This document shows positions 27,773 to 37,187 of a DNA stretch of 64,000 nt, in pieces. The stretch spans positions 3,782,001 through 3,846,000 of the forward strand of contig NZ_CP046507.1 of assembly GCF_009741445.1 (NCBI RefSeq), given 5' to 3'. The notes beneath the pieces are model-generated. The model was given only the letters and a program-made list of their open reading frames with translations. It was not told the DNA's origin and did no database searches. The first letter of the stretch is position 1. The number at the start of each line of letters is the position of its first letter. This DNA comes from Mycobacterium avium subsp. avium (GTDB lineage Bacteria > Actinomycetota > Actinomycetes > Mycobacteriales > Mycobacteriaceae). The position numbers and the translations under genes are program-made.

Positions 27773-30700
27773 TCAGGCGCTGCGTTGCGCCTCGTCCTCC
27801 ACCTCAGTGATCATCCGCTCGGTGCGCAAGAACCGCACCAGGTGGTCGACCGTTTCGGTCAGCGCCGGCTCCCGCAGCCGCACCGGGACCAGCCCGCGCC
27901 GGTGCCGGTACTGGGTGTTGTCGTAGCGCTTGTCGCGCATCGCGGCGATCTTGTCCGCCGAGCGGGTGAGGAAATCGACCAGCGGATACATCTGGTCCTC
28001 CGGCGTGCAGCGCCGGTTGAGCTGCTCGGCGAACGAATCGATGTCGTGGTAGTCGAAGCGGTACCCGTACCGCTCGGACAGGATCCGCGTCACGTCGGTG
28101 AGGTTGTAGTAGTCGTCGGCGGTCATGTTGAACACGCTGCCCGACTCGTCCGGCAGATCCATCAGCGCGACGATGTGATCGGCGATCAAATCCGCCGGCA
28201 GCAGGCTGATCTGGTTGAGCGCGTTGACGGCCAGCCCGTGCTCGATCATGAAGGCGGTCAGCCGCACCAGGATGTCGTCCTGGCTGCCGAAGCCGCTGCG
28301 GGTCGGCGAGATCAGCGACGGCCGGTAGATGCGGACGTCGAGTCCCTTCCGCTGCGCGACCAGCGCCAACTGCTCGGCCACCCACTTGGTCTGCGAGTAG
28401 CCGAAGTCCAGGCCCGCCATCTTCTCGTTGGCGTCCCACTCTCCCACCACCGGCTGGGTGCTCCAGCCGTAGATGAAGGTGCTGGAGACCAGGTGGAAGG
28501 TCTTGGCGTGGTCGGTCATGGCCAGCCGCAACAACTCTCGGGTGCCCTCCACGTTGGTGGGCCGCAGCGCATCGTAGGTGCGCACGTAGTTGACCAACGC
28601 GCCGTTGTGCACGACGGCGTCGACGTCGCGCGCCAGCCGCGCGAAGGCCGGCTCCCCGATGCCCAGCGCGGGCTCGGCGAGATCACCGCAGATCACCCGC
28701 ACCCGGGCGCGCACCTCGGCTTCCAGCGCCGGTGTCCACAGCTGGGCCTTGCGCAGCGAGGCGACGATGCGGTCCAGCCCGTGCCCGGGGTCGGTGGCCC
28801 GGACCAGCGCGTGCACCGTGTAGGGCGTCCGCGCCAACAGGCTGCTCAGCAGGAACGGCCCCAGGAAGCCGGTCGCCCCGGTCAGCAGGATGTCGGTGGG
28901 CGTGCCCGCGCGGGCGGGCGCCGGGTCGGGCAGCGGCAGCGCCGCGTCGGCGCGCATCTGGGCGGCCTCGTGCGCCTCGTACTCGGCGGAGATCTGATCC
29001 AGCGCCCGGCGCAACGCGTCCAGCGGCTGCCCGGAACCCTCGCTGAATTGCCTTATCAGAGAGAAGAATTCGGCCACCGTCAGGCGCTGCAGCAGGCGGG
29101 TGTTGACCTCGTCGGCCAACTCCGCCGCGCCGTGCTCGGCCAGCAGGGCCTGCATGTCGTTGCGCAGTTCGGCCAGCGCCAACGAATCGATGCCCAGGTC
29201 GGCGAACGAGCAGTCCTCGTCGCCGGTCAGGTCGTAGCTCTCGATGAGGTTGGCGAAGCGTTCCAGCGGGCCCGCCCCGGCGGCCGTCCCGTCGTGGCCG
29301 CGGGTGGCCGCCGGGTTCACCCAGCTGGAGAACGTCGGCAGGGCGCCGTCCAGCCACAGCTGACGGGTGCTGGCCCGGCGGATCTTGCCCGACGTGGTCT
29401 TGGGGATGCTGCGCGGCGGCGCGAACACGATGGTGTGCGGATCGATGTGGCAGTGCCGGCGGATCGCGCGGGCCAACGCCCGGGCGTCCGGCAGGTTGTG
29501 CTCGTCGCGCACCTCGGCGACCACCACCAGCGCCTCCTGGTCGTCCTGCTCGACGGACAGCGCGGCGACGCAGCCGCCACGGACCTGCTTGGCCGAGCGC
29601 TCGACGACGGCCTCGATGTCGGAGGGGTAGCAGTTGACGCCGCGGACGATGATCAGGTCCTTGCTGCGGCCGCAGACGAACAGCTCGCCCTCGTAGAGGA
29701 AGCCCAGGTCGCCGGTGCGCAGATAGCTGTGCTCGTCGTCGCCGGCCAGGCGGGCTTCGAACATCTCGGCGGTGAGCTGCGGACGGTTCCAGTAGCCGCG
29801 GCCCTTGGACGGTCCTGCCAGCCACACCTCGCCGACTCGGCCCTCACCCAGCGCCTGGCGCGTCTGCGGGTCGACCACCCGGACCACGGTTTCCTCGAGG
29901 GGCTTGCCGCAGCTGACCAGCGGCACCTGGTTACTGTTCTCCGGCAGCGCCTTTTCCACCCGCGCGACGTTCTTTTCCAGGCCGCGCTTGTTCACCGTCA
30001 GCGTCTGGCGCCCGCGGATGGACACGATCAGGGTGGATTCGGCCATGCCGTAGGCGCCCGTCAGCGCCTCGGGCCGCAGGCCGTACGGGGCGAACCGCTC
30101 ACGGAATTGGTGGAAGGTGTTGGCGCGCAACGGTTCCGCACCGACGACGATGCATTCCAGGCTGCTCAGGTCGATGCCGGCCAGCTCGGCCGCGGGCACC
30201 TTGTCCTCACGCAGGCAGTATTCGAGCGCGAAGTTCGGCACCGGCGTGTGGGTGGCGCGCACGTCGCTGATCAGCCGCAGCCAGGCCGACGGCCGGGCCA
30301 AAAAGTCCAGCGGCGACATGGCGTGCGTCGTCCCGCCCTGCAGCAGGATGAACATGTAGGCCGAGATCAGGCCCATGTCGTGGTGCTGCGGCAGCCAGGA
30401 GACCAGCACCTCGCTGCCGCCGGTGAAGGCGGAGACGTTGGCGATGACGTTTTTGTGGCTGACGATGACGCCCTTGGGATCGCTGGTGGAGCCCGAGGTG
30501 TACTGCAGGAACAGCACGTCGCCAGGGGTGTCGGGCACCGGGGCGCCGCCGAATTCCTGGGCGCCGTCGGTGGCGAACCAGGGCAGCTCCGGCAGGCCGG
30601 CGTCGGACCAGGGTTGCCCGCCGTGGCGCTGACCGAGCAGCATCCGGAAGTCGTACTCGAACTGCTTGGTCGACAGCACCGCCCGGGCCTGGCAGTCGCG

Positions 30701-31024
30701 CGCGATGAAGCCGAGCTTGGCCAGCCCGGACTCGAACGACATCGGCAGCGGCGGGCTGACTGGAACGGCGATCACGCCGATGCGGGCGCAGGCGTACAGG
30801 GCCGCCACCATCTCCAGGCCCGGCGGGTAGACCAGCAGCGCACGGTCACCCGCCCGCAGCCCGGCCTCGGTGGACAGGTAGGCGGCCAGCTCGCGGGTGC
30901 GCTCGGCGAAGCTGCGGTAGGTGTAGTGCTCGAGTTCGCGGCCGTCGACGTCGACGAACCGGAAGAGGGTTTGCTCGGGCCTGCGCTCTTCCCACAGGTG
31001 CAGGTAATCGATCAGCGTCTCCAT
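27773..31024 (-). CDS. Fatty-acyl-AMP ligase / ACP / thioester reductase (NRPS-like)
   Basis: A 1083-residue three-domain enzyme, start ATG 31022-31024. The adenylation domain (about 1-580) has YTSGSTSDPKGV at 175-186, SWLPQHHDMGLI and YGMAESTLIVS, all in the fatty-acyl-AMP-ligase (FadD32/FAAL) style rather than that of acyl-CoA ligases. A carrier domain has DLGIDSLALAEL with its phosphopantetheine Ser near 610. The C-terminal reductase domain (from about 710) has TGATGFLG and the YSQTK catalytic pair. Expected action: activate a fatty acid, load it on the carrier, and release it by NAD(P)H reduction as an aldehyde or alcohol. The layout differs from carboxylic acid reductase FadD9. It leads the operon; the next gene begins 30 bp after its stop. 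Confidence 0.9.
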   Translation of the reverse strand: METLIDYLHLWEERRPEQTLFRFVDVDGRELEHYTYRSFAERTRELAAYLSTEAGLRAGDRALLVYPPGLEMVAALYACARIGVIAVPVSPPLPMSFESGLAKLGFIARDCQARAVLSTKQFEYDFRMLLGQRHGGQPWSDAGLPELPWFATDGAQEFGGAPVPDTPGDVLFLQYTSGSTSDPKGVIVSHKNVIANVSAFTGGSEVLVSWLPQHHDMGLISAYMFILLQGGTTHAMSPLDFLARPSAWLRLISDVRATHTPVPNFALEYCLREDKVPAAELAGIDLSSLECIVVGAEPLRANTFHQFRERFAPYGLRPEALTGAYGMAESTLIVSIRGRQTLTVNKRGLEKNVARVEKALPENSNQVPLVSCGKPLEETVVRVVDPQTRQALGEGRVGEVWLAGPSKGRGYWNRPQLTAEMFEARLAGDDEHSYLRTGDLGFLYEGELFVCGRSKDLIIVRGVNCYPSDIEAVVERSAKQVRGGCVAALSVEQDDQEALVVVAEVRDEHNLPDARALARAIRRHCHIDPHTIVFAPPRSIPKTTSGKIRRASTRQLWLDGALPTFSSWVNPAATRGHDGTAAGAGPLERFANLIESYDLTGDEDCSFADLGIDSLALAELRNDMQALLAEHGAAELADEVNTRLLQRLTVAEFFSLIRQFSEGSGQPLDALRRALDQISAEYEAHEAAQMRADAALPLPDPAPARAGTPTDILLTGATGFLGPFLLSSLLARTPYTVHALVRATDPGHGLDRIVASLRKAQLWTPALEAEVRARVRVICGDLAEPALGIGEPAFARLARDVDAVVHNGALVNYVRTYDALRPTNVEGTRELLRLAMTDHAKTFHLVSSTFIYGWSTQPVVGEWDANEKMAGLDFGYSQTKWVAEQLALVAQRKGLDVRIYRPSLISPTRSGFGSQDDILVRLTAFMIEHGLAVNALNQISLLPADLIADHIVALMDLPDESGSVFNMTADDYYNLTDVTRILSERYGYRFDYHDIDSFAEQLNRRCTPEDQMYPLVDFLTRSADKIAAMRDKRYDNTQYRHRRGLVPVRLREPALTETVDHLVRFLRTERMITEVEDEAQRSA

Positions 31025-31496
31025 AGTCGAGCTATCCCCTTTCCAGGCTGGGCTCAGCCGAGTACGACTTGCAATCATGAATATGAAACCAATGTAGTCC
31101 CGCCGGCCGGTGCGGAGCAAAGCAGTTGAGGGCCTTAATGGCCATTACACATTGCATTCACAGCTTGAATTGAAGCACCCGAATTGAATACGCCGATCCT
31201 GAGCTACGCCGATACGTACTTCAGTACATACGTGCTGATTTACCAGGAGGAACGGCGCTCCCTGATCCGAGAATACTGATCTGCTGATCTACGAATTCCC
31301 GCATTTCATATTCCGGTTCCGGCGCGAATCGATTGCCATGGAGGCGGCGCTCAATAACGAAATCGCAAAGCGGGGAATTGTAAATTCCGACGTGGATTCG
31401 GCGGGTCGCCGGCGCGTCCGGGTCCCGCGGCGGGGCGACGGGTGAGCCACCCGGCGCGCCCCTGATCTACTGACCCGGGCGGGGCCGTGAACCTCG
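31025..31496. other. Intergenic region of about 470 bp, AT-richer than surroundings
   Basis: It lies between the start of the acyl ligase/reductase gene and the 3' end of the lipid kinase gene. The stretch 31130-31380 is visibly less GC-rich than flanking coding DNA. It holds an inverted repeat at 31214-31233 and a ribosome-site-like AGGAGG at 31245-31250 with no credible gene behind it. Both flanking genes are minus strand, so the operon promoter must lie here. Confidence 0.6.
31214..31233. promoter_or_regulatory. Inverted repeat, candidate operator of the acyl ligase operon
   Basis: ACGTACTTCAGTACATACGT contains the perfect repeat GTACT-TC-AGTAC with near-symmetric ACGT ends. The size and form suit a TetR/GntR-type dimer site. 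It lies 190 bp upstream of the ATG at 31024. No regulator gene of these families is adjacent. Confidence 0.4.
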
Positions 31497-32528
31497 TCAC
31501 GTCGGCGCCACGGCCCGGGCCCGGCCGACGGTGGCCGACCCGACCGGGGCGATGCGGATGCGCGGTCCGGCGCGGGCCACCAGTTGCACGATGCCCACGA
31601 AGCGTTCCCCGTCGATGATCGGCGACAGCGGCTCGTCGAGGGCCTCGATGATCATCTCGTGGCCGGTGACGTCGCGCAGCTCGGCACCGCGCAGCATGCC
31701 GTTGGTCAGCGCCAGCGGCAGCTGCACCACGATCTTCGACGGCCGCAGGTCTCCGGCCTGAAAGTGCAGCGCACCGGGTTGGGCCGCCTTGGGGAACAGC
31801 CGCAGTGGACCGCCGATGCGCAGGTCGATCGCCCCGGCGTGCAGCAGCCGGTGGGTGCGCGACGGCACCTCGTCGCCGTCGATGACCACCCGGGCGAGCG
31901 TCGGGGTGAACAGGATCGAGGCGTAGTTCGGGGTCCTCACCCGGCTCGGGGCGACCTTGGAGGTGATGTAGTCGCCGAAGCTGCGGGCGATCACCCGGGC
32001 GACGGCCAGGCGGCCGTGATCGGGGGCGTCGTAGTAGCGGTCGTAGAAGCGGTTGCCGACGCCCCCGGCGGCCAGCCCGAAGCAGAGCCGGTGGAACGCG
32101 GCGCCGTCGGCGGTGGCGCCGTCGAGCCGCAGGGTGTCCAGCCGAACCTCGGCCGGCGGCCGATCGGATTCGGCCGCGGCCACCAACGCGCGGATGATCG
32201 CCTCGGGGCGTCCGCGCACCCCGGCCTTGCGCGCGACGGCGTTGACGCTGCCGCCGTTGGTCGGCACGAACGCCGGCCAGCTGTCCGGGTCGGCGACGCC
32301 GCGTTCGATCTCGTTGATCAGCCAGTGCAGCGCGCCGTCGCCGCCGTCGCCCACCAGGTGGGTGACCCGGGGGCCGATCCGGCCGAGGGTGTCCCGGAGT
32401 TCCTCGATGGAGGCGGTCTCGTGCACCTCGCCCCACGGGCCGACGATGCGCCGCAACTCGGCGATGCGCGCCGGCGACGCGCCGCGATTCCTCCGCGCTT
32501 TCGGATTGACGATGACGCCTAGATACAT
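31497..32528 (-). CDS. Diacylglycerol/lipid kinase family protein
   Basis: A 343-residue enzyme, start ATG 32526-32528 (MYLGVIVNPKARRNRG) after GGGGG. The N-terminal strand ends in the NPKA motif seen in DagK/YegS kinases. HLVGDGGDGALHWLINEI is the GGDG nucleotide loop and FVPTNGGSVNAVARK the second substrate loop, here PTNGGS in place of PxGTGND. The C-terminal beta domain includes VVIDGDEVPSRT and LTNGMLRGAELRDVTGHEM. It phosphorylates a lipid such as diacylglycerol, or a related alcohol; substrate unknown. Transcribed toward the AT-rich gap before the lipid operon. Confidence 0.85.
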   Translation of the reverse strand: MYLGVIVNPKARRNRGASPARIAELRRIVGPWGEVHETASIEELRDTLGRIGPRVTHLVGDGGDGALHWLINEIERGVADPDSWPAFVPTNGGSVNAVARKAGVRGRPEAIIRALVAAAESDRPPAEVRLDTLRLDGATADGAAFHRLCFGLAAGGVGNRFYDRYYDAPDHGRLAVARVIARSFGDYITSKVAPSRVRTPNYASILFTPTLARVVIDGDEVPSRTHRLLHAGAIDLRIGGPLRLFPKAAQPGALHFQAGDLRPSKIVVQLPLALTNGMLRGAELRDVTGHEMIIEALDEPLSPIIDGERFVGIVQLVARAGPRIRIAPVGSATVGRARAVAPT

Positions 32529-32714
32529 CCGGCGATCCCCCGCGCGTACCTGACAAAACACCGCCGTTTCGGCGACCGCTCCGGTGGGATGTCGCTGGTC
32601 ATCCCAGGCACGATACCCGCGCGTACCGCTGGGCGGGCAATGCGTCCGGTGCGCCGCGGGGGCGGCCGTTGGCCCGTCGGCGCCCTGCGCAGGTGCGAAG
32701 TTAGGGTGTCTGTC

Positions 32715-33596
32715 ATGCCCGATTGGACCGCAGCGCAACTGCCCTCCTTCGCCGGCCGGACCGTCATCGTCACCGGTGCCAACGCCGGGCTGGGTGAGGT
32801 CACCGCGCGCGAGTTGGCGCGGGTCGGCGGCCACGTCATCCTGGCCGTGCGCAACACCGACAAGGGCCGCGCCGCCGCCGACCGGATGGCCGGCGTGGCG
32901 ACCGGCCGGGTCGAGGTGCGTGAGCTCGACCTGCAGGACCTGGCGTCGGTGCGCCGCTTCGCCGACGGCATCGACACGGTCGACGTCCTGGTCAACAACG
33001 CGGGCATCATGGCCACCAAGCACGCGGTGACCGTCGACGGTTTCGAGGGCCAGATCGGCACCAACCACCTCGGCCACTTCGCGCTGACCAACCTGCTGCT
33101 GCCCAAGCTGACCGACCGGGTGGTGACGGTGTCCTCGCTGATGCACCACTTCGGCTACATCAGCCTCAAGGACCTGAACTTCCGGTCGCGGCCGTACTCG
33201 GCATGGCTGGCCTACAGCCAGTCGAAGCTGGCCAACCTGCTGTTCACCAGCGAGTTACAGCGGCGTCTGGACGCCGTGCCGTCGTCGCTGCGCGCCCTGG
33301 CCGCCCACCCGGGCTGGTCGCACACCAACCTGCAGGGGAACTCGGGCCGCAAACTGGGCGATGCGGCCGTCCTCGCGGTCGACCGCATCGTGTCCACCGA
33401 CGCCGACTTCGGTGCCCGCCAGACGTTGTACGCCGTCTCGCAGGATTTGCCGGGCGACACCTTCGTCGGCCCGCGGTTCGGGCTGTACGGGCGGACCCAG
33501 CCGACGTGGCGGAATTGGCCGGCCAAGCGGGCCGGCACCGCCGCCGCGCTGTGGGAGCTGTCCGAGGAACTGACCGGGACCAAGTTTCCGCTCTGA
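32715..33596 (+). CDS. SDR family oxidoreductase (retinol-dehydrogenase-like)
   Basis: A 293-residue short-chain dehydrogenase. ATG 32715 (MPDWTAAQLPSF) is chosen; GTG 32706 in frame is possible. Seen are TVIVTGANAGLGEVTARELAR (cofactor loop), the Arg of AVRNTDKGR suggesting NADP(H), DLQDLASVR, LVNNAGIM, NHLGHFALTNLLL, the strand VVTVSSLMHH with catalytic Ser, and YSQSKLANLLFT. This is the light-dependent protochlorophyllide reductase/retinol dehydrogenase subgroup common in mycobacteria. Substrate unknown. It follows the divergent lipid kinase gene. Confidence 0.9.
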   Translation: MPDWTAAQLPSFAGRTVIVTGANAGLGEVTARELARVGGHVILAVRNTDKGRAAADRMAGVATGRVEVRELDLQDLASVRRFADGIDTVDVLVNNAGIMATKHAVTVDGFEGQIGTNHLGHFALTNLLLPKLTDRVVTVSSLMHHFGYISLKDLNFRSRPYSAWLAYSQSKLANLLFTSELQRRLDAVPSSLRALAAHPGWSHTNLQGNSGRKLGDAAVLAVDRIVSTDADFGARQTLYAVSQDLPGDTFVGPRFGLYGRTQPTWRNWPAKRAGTAAALWELSEELTGTKFPL

Positions 33597-33708
33597 CCCG
33601 GATTTGCGGCGTGGGCGCGCGGCCGGGCCGCCGTCGCCGCGCCGGCCGCCCGGGGCGGTGACTAAATTGGTACTGAGCGCAACCCCGCGGGGGGTAGGAG
33701 GTTATGCC

Positions 33709-34626
33709 ATGTCGGACGCGAATCTGGCCGCCGTCCTTGCCCTGTGCGCGGCACTGGCGTCCGCGGTCGGCAACGTGGTCCGGCAGCGGTCGGCGCAGGA
33801 GGTCACCGACAAACCGGTGGGCCATCTGGCGTTGTTCGGCATGTTGCTGCGCGACACCCGTTGGTGGCTGGGCGGTTTGGGCGACATCGGCAGTTATGTG
33901 TTGCTTGCCGCGGCCCTGGACCGGGGTTCGGTGCTGCTGGTGATGTCGCTGCAGGTGACGGCGCTGCTGTTCGCGCTGCCGATCTATGCGCGGATGACGC
34001 ATCACCCGATCACCGGGCGGGAGTGGGCGTGGGCGCTGTTGCTGGCCGTGGCGCTGGCGGTGCTGATCGCCGTCGGCGACCCGACCGGCGGTCAGCAGCG
34101 GGCGCCGCTGCAGACCTGGCTCGTGGTGGCGGCGGTGATCGGGCCGCTGTTGGTGCTGGGTTTGCTGGGCGCCCGCGTCTGGGCGGACCGGCCGGTGGCG
34201 GCGCTGCTGCTGGCGGCGGTGGCCGGGTCGTTGCTGGCGATGTTCGCGGTGCTGATGAAGGGTGTCGTCGACATCCTGGAGCACAATCCAGGCCAGTTGT
34301 GGCGCAGCTTCGAGTTGTATGCGCTGGTGTTCTGCGGGGTGGCCGGGATGATCTATCACCAGTCGGCCTATCGGGCCGGCGCGCTCACCGCGTCGCTGCC
34401 GACGATCATCGTGGCCAAGCCGGTGGTGGGCGGCATCCTCGGGATCATCGTGCTGCGCGAGACCCTGGTGGCCGGCGGCTGGGAGTGGGTGGTCCTGGCG
34501 GTGACGGCGGTGGTGGTGATCGTGGCGACGGTGGGCCTGGCCCGCGGTGAGGCCGCGTCCATGTCGGCCGGCGCCGGGCGGGACGTGCGGCCGACCGACC
34601 GGCCCAAGGCGGCCTCCCAGGCCTGA
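33709..34626 (+). CDS. DMT-family transporter
   Basis: A 305-residue membrane protein with about nine helices, start ATG 33709 with TAGGAGG 8 nt upstream. It starts with a helix containing ALCAALASAVGNVVRQRSAQEV, then LGGLGDIGSYVLLAAALDRGSVLLVMSLQV, and ends with TIIVAKPVVGGILGIIVLRETL, the drug/metabolite-transporter pattern of paired five-helix repeats. The cytoplasmic tail is charged (GAGRDVRPTDRPKAASQA). The substrate cannot be predicted. The convergent mce gene ends 4 bp downstream. Confidence 0.82.
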   Translation: MSDANLAAVLALCAALASAVGNVVRQRSAQEVTDKPVGHLALFGMLLRDTRWWLGGLGDIGSYVLLAAALDRGSVLLVMSLQVTALLFALPIYARMTHHPITGREWAWALLLAVALAVLIAVGDPTGGQQRAPLQTWLVVAAVIGPLLVLGLLGARVWADRPVAALLLAAVAGSLLAMFAVLMKGVVDILEHNPGQLWRSFELYALVFCGVAGMIYHQSAYRAGALTASLPTIIVAKPVVGGILGIIVLRETLVAGGWEWVVLAVTAVVVIVATVGLARGEAASMSAGAGRDVRPTDRPKAASQA

Positions 34627-34630
34627 CGGC

Positions 34631-35957
34631 CTACGGGTTGATGGTGTTGTCGCCGACCTGGCGGCCCCAGACGTACTCGAGCGCATAGGGCGATCCGGTG
34701 TCCAGGTGGTTGTAGGGCGCGATGCTGTTGCCGGTGTCCATGATCAGCTCGGGCGCCGGCCACAGGTCCCGGGTGATCTTCTGCCAGCAGCCCGGCGCGC
34801 CGCCCGGCCCGCCGCGGGCGTTCACCCGGGGCAGGTTCTCGGGATAGATGTAGGGGTTGGGCGCGCCGCCGACCACGCCGACGATCCCGCCCACCATTGA
34901 GGCGATGACGGGCACCGCGGACACCGGGTTCGCGATGAGGCCCAGCCCGGAGAGCGCCTCGGTGTTCATGTTCAGTGAGTAGCCGTTGAAACCACCCTCG
35001 GCCGCGCCGGTGGCGGGCAGCGCGTCGTGTTCGTTGCGCATCAGGCAGTAGATCTCGGGGCTGTAGGTGTCCAGCAGTTGAGCGGTGGGGATCAGGTCTT
35101 GGGCGCCGCGCGCCAGATACGGCCCGCCCTTGGTGAACAGCTCGGCCCCGGTGTTGCCGAATCCGGCCGCCGACAACAGCGCCTGGTCCAGATCCTTCTG
35201 CTGGGCGTTGATCGTGCGCGAGGTGATCACCGCATTGTTGAGGAAGTCGAACAGGTCCGGCGACGCGTCCGCATAGGTGTCGCCAAGCGCCGCCAACCCC
35301 TGAATGTCCTTGCGCGCCTGCGGCATTCGTGGGTTCACGTCATCGAGCAACGCATTCGCGTTGACCACCGACTGGCCGAACTTCTCGCCCAGACCCGACA
35401 ACGACTGCGCGGCCGCGCTCAAGGTCAGATTCAGCTTGACCGGATCCACCTTCTCCGCGATCGAGGTGATCGTCTGGAACAGGGTGTTGATCTCGGTGGT
35501 GACCGAGCGGGCGTCGATGATGGTGTGCGGGGTGATCTTCTGCGGCGACGGGTGCGCCGGCGTCGTCAGCGACACGTACTTGCCGCCGAACACCGTCGTC
35601 GCCTTGATGTCGGCGTTCACGTTCGACGGGATCAGCTTGAGATACCGCGGATACACCTCCAAGGTGAACCTCGCCGCCGGCTTGCCGTCGCGCACCGTCT
35701 CCGAAATCGAACCCACCCGCCCGATCTCGACCCCGTTGTAGGTCACCTTCGACCCCGGATCCATCACCAACCCCGCCCGCGACGCCAACATCGTCAGGCT
35801 GGGTCTTCTCGGTGAAGGCGCCGCGGAACTGGCCGTAGATCAGCGCCAGAATCAGCGCCAGCACCAGCAGCACGGCGACGGCGAGCAACTTGTACGGCGG
35901 GATGCGCGGGGAATTGATCTGAACAAGTGAATCGCTATTCGAGTCTCTCGACCTCAC
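34631..35957 (-). pseudogene. Orphan MceA-type protein, frameshifted
   Basis: GTG 35955-35957 (site AAGGGGCGGC) opens VRSRDSNSDSLVQINSPRI, then a membrane helix (KLLAVAVLLVLALILALIY) and FRGAFTEKTQ. One extra base at about 35798 breaks the frame; the normal continuation LTMLASRAGLVMDPGSKVTYNG runs in another frame to TAG at 34631-34633. The MlaD/MCE domain (VEIGRVGSISETVRDGKP; TVFGGKYVSLTTP) and the Cys-containing DTYSPEIYCLMRN tail are intact. MceA proteins form part of a lipid-import tube, normally with YrbE and MceB-F genes. None of those flank it, so it is both orphan and broken, unless the extra base is an error. Confidence 0.85.
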
Positions 35958-36107
35958 CGCCGCCCCTTGTGCTCGCTTTGCGCACCCGTTTCCCGCGTTG
36001 TAGGCAACCTCACCTCTGGTTCAGACCTCTGAAATGTACCGCGGCGGCCGCACACATGCGAACCGTTGTTCGCACTGCCAGTGGGCCGTGTCGGCCAGGG
36101 GGAGGCG

Positions 36108-37136
36108 ATGCCGACGCCGCGGCCTGCCGGGCACGGATTCTCGTCATCGCCACCACCATCGGGCACCCACTCACCTTATTCTTGGCGAATGTCCGGCCAT
36201 CTCGCGTCCCAGCCGTCGGCGGGGCGCTGGCATGCGATCGGCCTGATCGCATTCCTGTGGCTGGTCGGCATCTACTCGGTCAAGGCGCGCTTGGGCGGTG
36301 CGGGCGACCCGCGGCTGTACGGGCTGCTGGGCGGCGCGGCACTGGCGGCGGTGGCCGCCGCATTGGTCGGCCGGCTGCGCGGCCGGCAGGAGAGCCGGGC
36401 GCTGCTGGCCGGATGGCCGGTGGCCTCGCTGCTGCTCACCACCGTGGTCGGTGCCGTCGACCCGGCGGTCACCCGCGACTTTCCCGGCACCATCACGATC
36501 ACGTTCGCCTACATCGGCCTCACCTGCCCGCGCTGGCGTTCGCTGGCCTTCGTCCCGCTGGGCGTGGCGGCCTTCGTGGTGGGCGGCGCCAAGGCGCTGC
36601 CGGACGGGTCGACCAGCGTGCTGCTGGCGGCGGCAATGTGGGTCATCGTCGCCGAGGTGCCGGCCTGGCTGATCGCCCGGCTCGAAGAGCAGAGCGCGCT
36701 GCTGCGCAAGGTGGCCCACACCGACGCGCTGACTCAACTGTTGGACCGCAGCACGCTCGGGCCCCGTCTCTCGGCGCACGCCAGCGAGTCGGCCGTCGTC
36801 GTCATCGATCTCGATAACTTCAACCGCTACAACGACACTCACGGCCACAGCGCCGGCGACGAACTTTTGGTGGCGTTCGCCGACGCGCTGCGCTGGTCGG
36901 TCGGCGCCGACGACGCCGTGTTCCGGATCGGCGGCGACGAGTTCCTCATCATGCTCGTCGGCGCCGATCGCGAGCAGGCGGAGCGGGTGCTCGACCGCCT
37001 CCGCGGCCGCTGGGCTGAGCTCGGCGAGCCGGTCGGCTTCAGCGCCGGGATCGCCGCCGGCGCGCAGGATCTGATGCGCCTGGCCGACGAGCACATGTAC
37101 GCCAACAAGCGTTCCCGCGATCTGTCGGCCGACTGA
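36108..37136 (+). CDS. Membrane-bound GGDEF diguanylate cyclase
   Basis: Starts at ATG 36108 (AGGGGGAGG just upstream) giving 342 residues; ATG 36189 is a later option. Six membrane helices occupy about residues 50-205 (HAIGLIAFLWLVGIYSV to VLLAAAMWVIVAEVPAWLIA), then a GGDEF domain with DALTQLLDRSTL, VVIDLDNFNRYNDTHGHSAGDE and the intact active site RIGGDEF. The RxxD inhibitory site is not present at the usual spacing before GGDEF. It should make c-di-GMP from GTP; no EAL domain is attached. The sensory trigger is unknown. Confidence 0.88.
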   Translation: MPTPRPAGHGFSSSPPPSGTHSPYSWRMSGHLASQPSAGRWHAIGLIAFLWLVGIYSVKARLGGAGDPRLYGLLGGAALAAVAAALVGRLRGRQESRALLAGWPVASLLLTTVVGAVDPAVTRDFPGTITITFAYIGLTCPRWRSLAFVPLGVAAFVVGGAKALPDGSTSVLLAAAMWVIVAEVPAWLIARLEEQSALLRKVAHTDALTQLLDRSTLGPRLSAHASESAVVVIDLDNFNRYNDTHGHSAGDELLVAFADALRWSVGADDAVFRIGGDEFLIMLVGADREQAERVLDRLRGRWAELGEPVGFSAGIAAGAQDLMRLADEHMYANKRSRDLSAD

Positions 37137-37187
37137 GCCGCGGCTAGGCTCGGTACAGGCCTCGATAAGGACCCGGAAAGGTACGCG

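Noticed and set aside
26909..31129. Very long plus-strand open frame (1406 codons)
   Set aside because: It is the antisense shadow of the acyl ligase/reductase and ferritin-like genes; Val/Gln/Arg/His-rich composition and no domains.
31338..31445. Short frame of 35 codons upstream of the lipid operon
   Set aside because: Starts at ATG with no ribosome site; the Arg-rich tail looks like non-coding GC-rich DNA.
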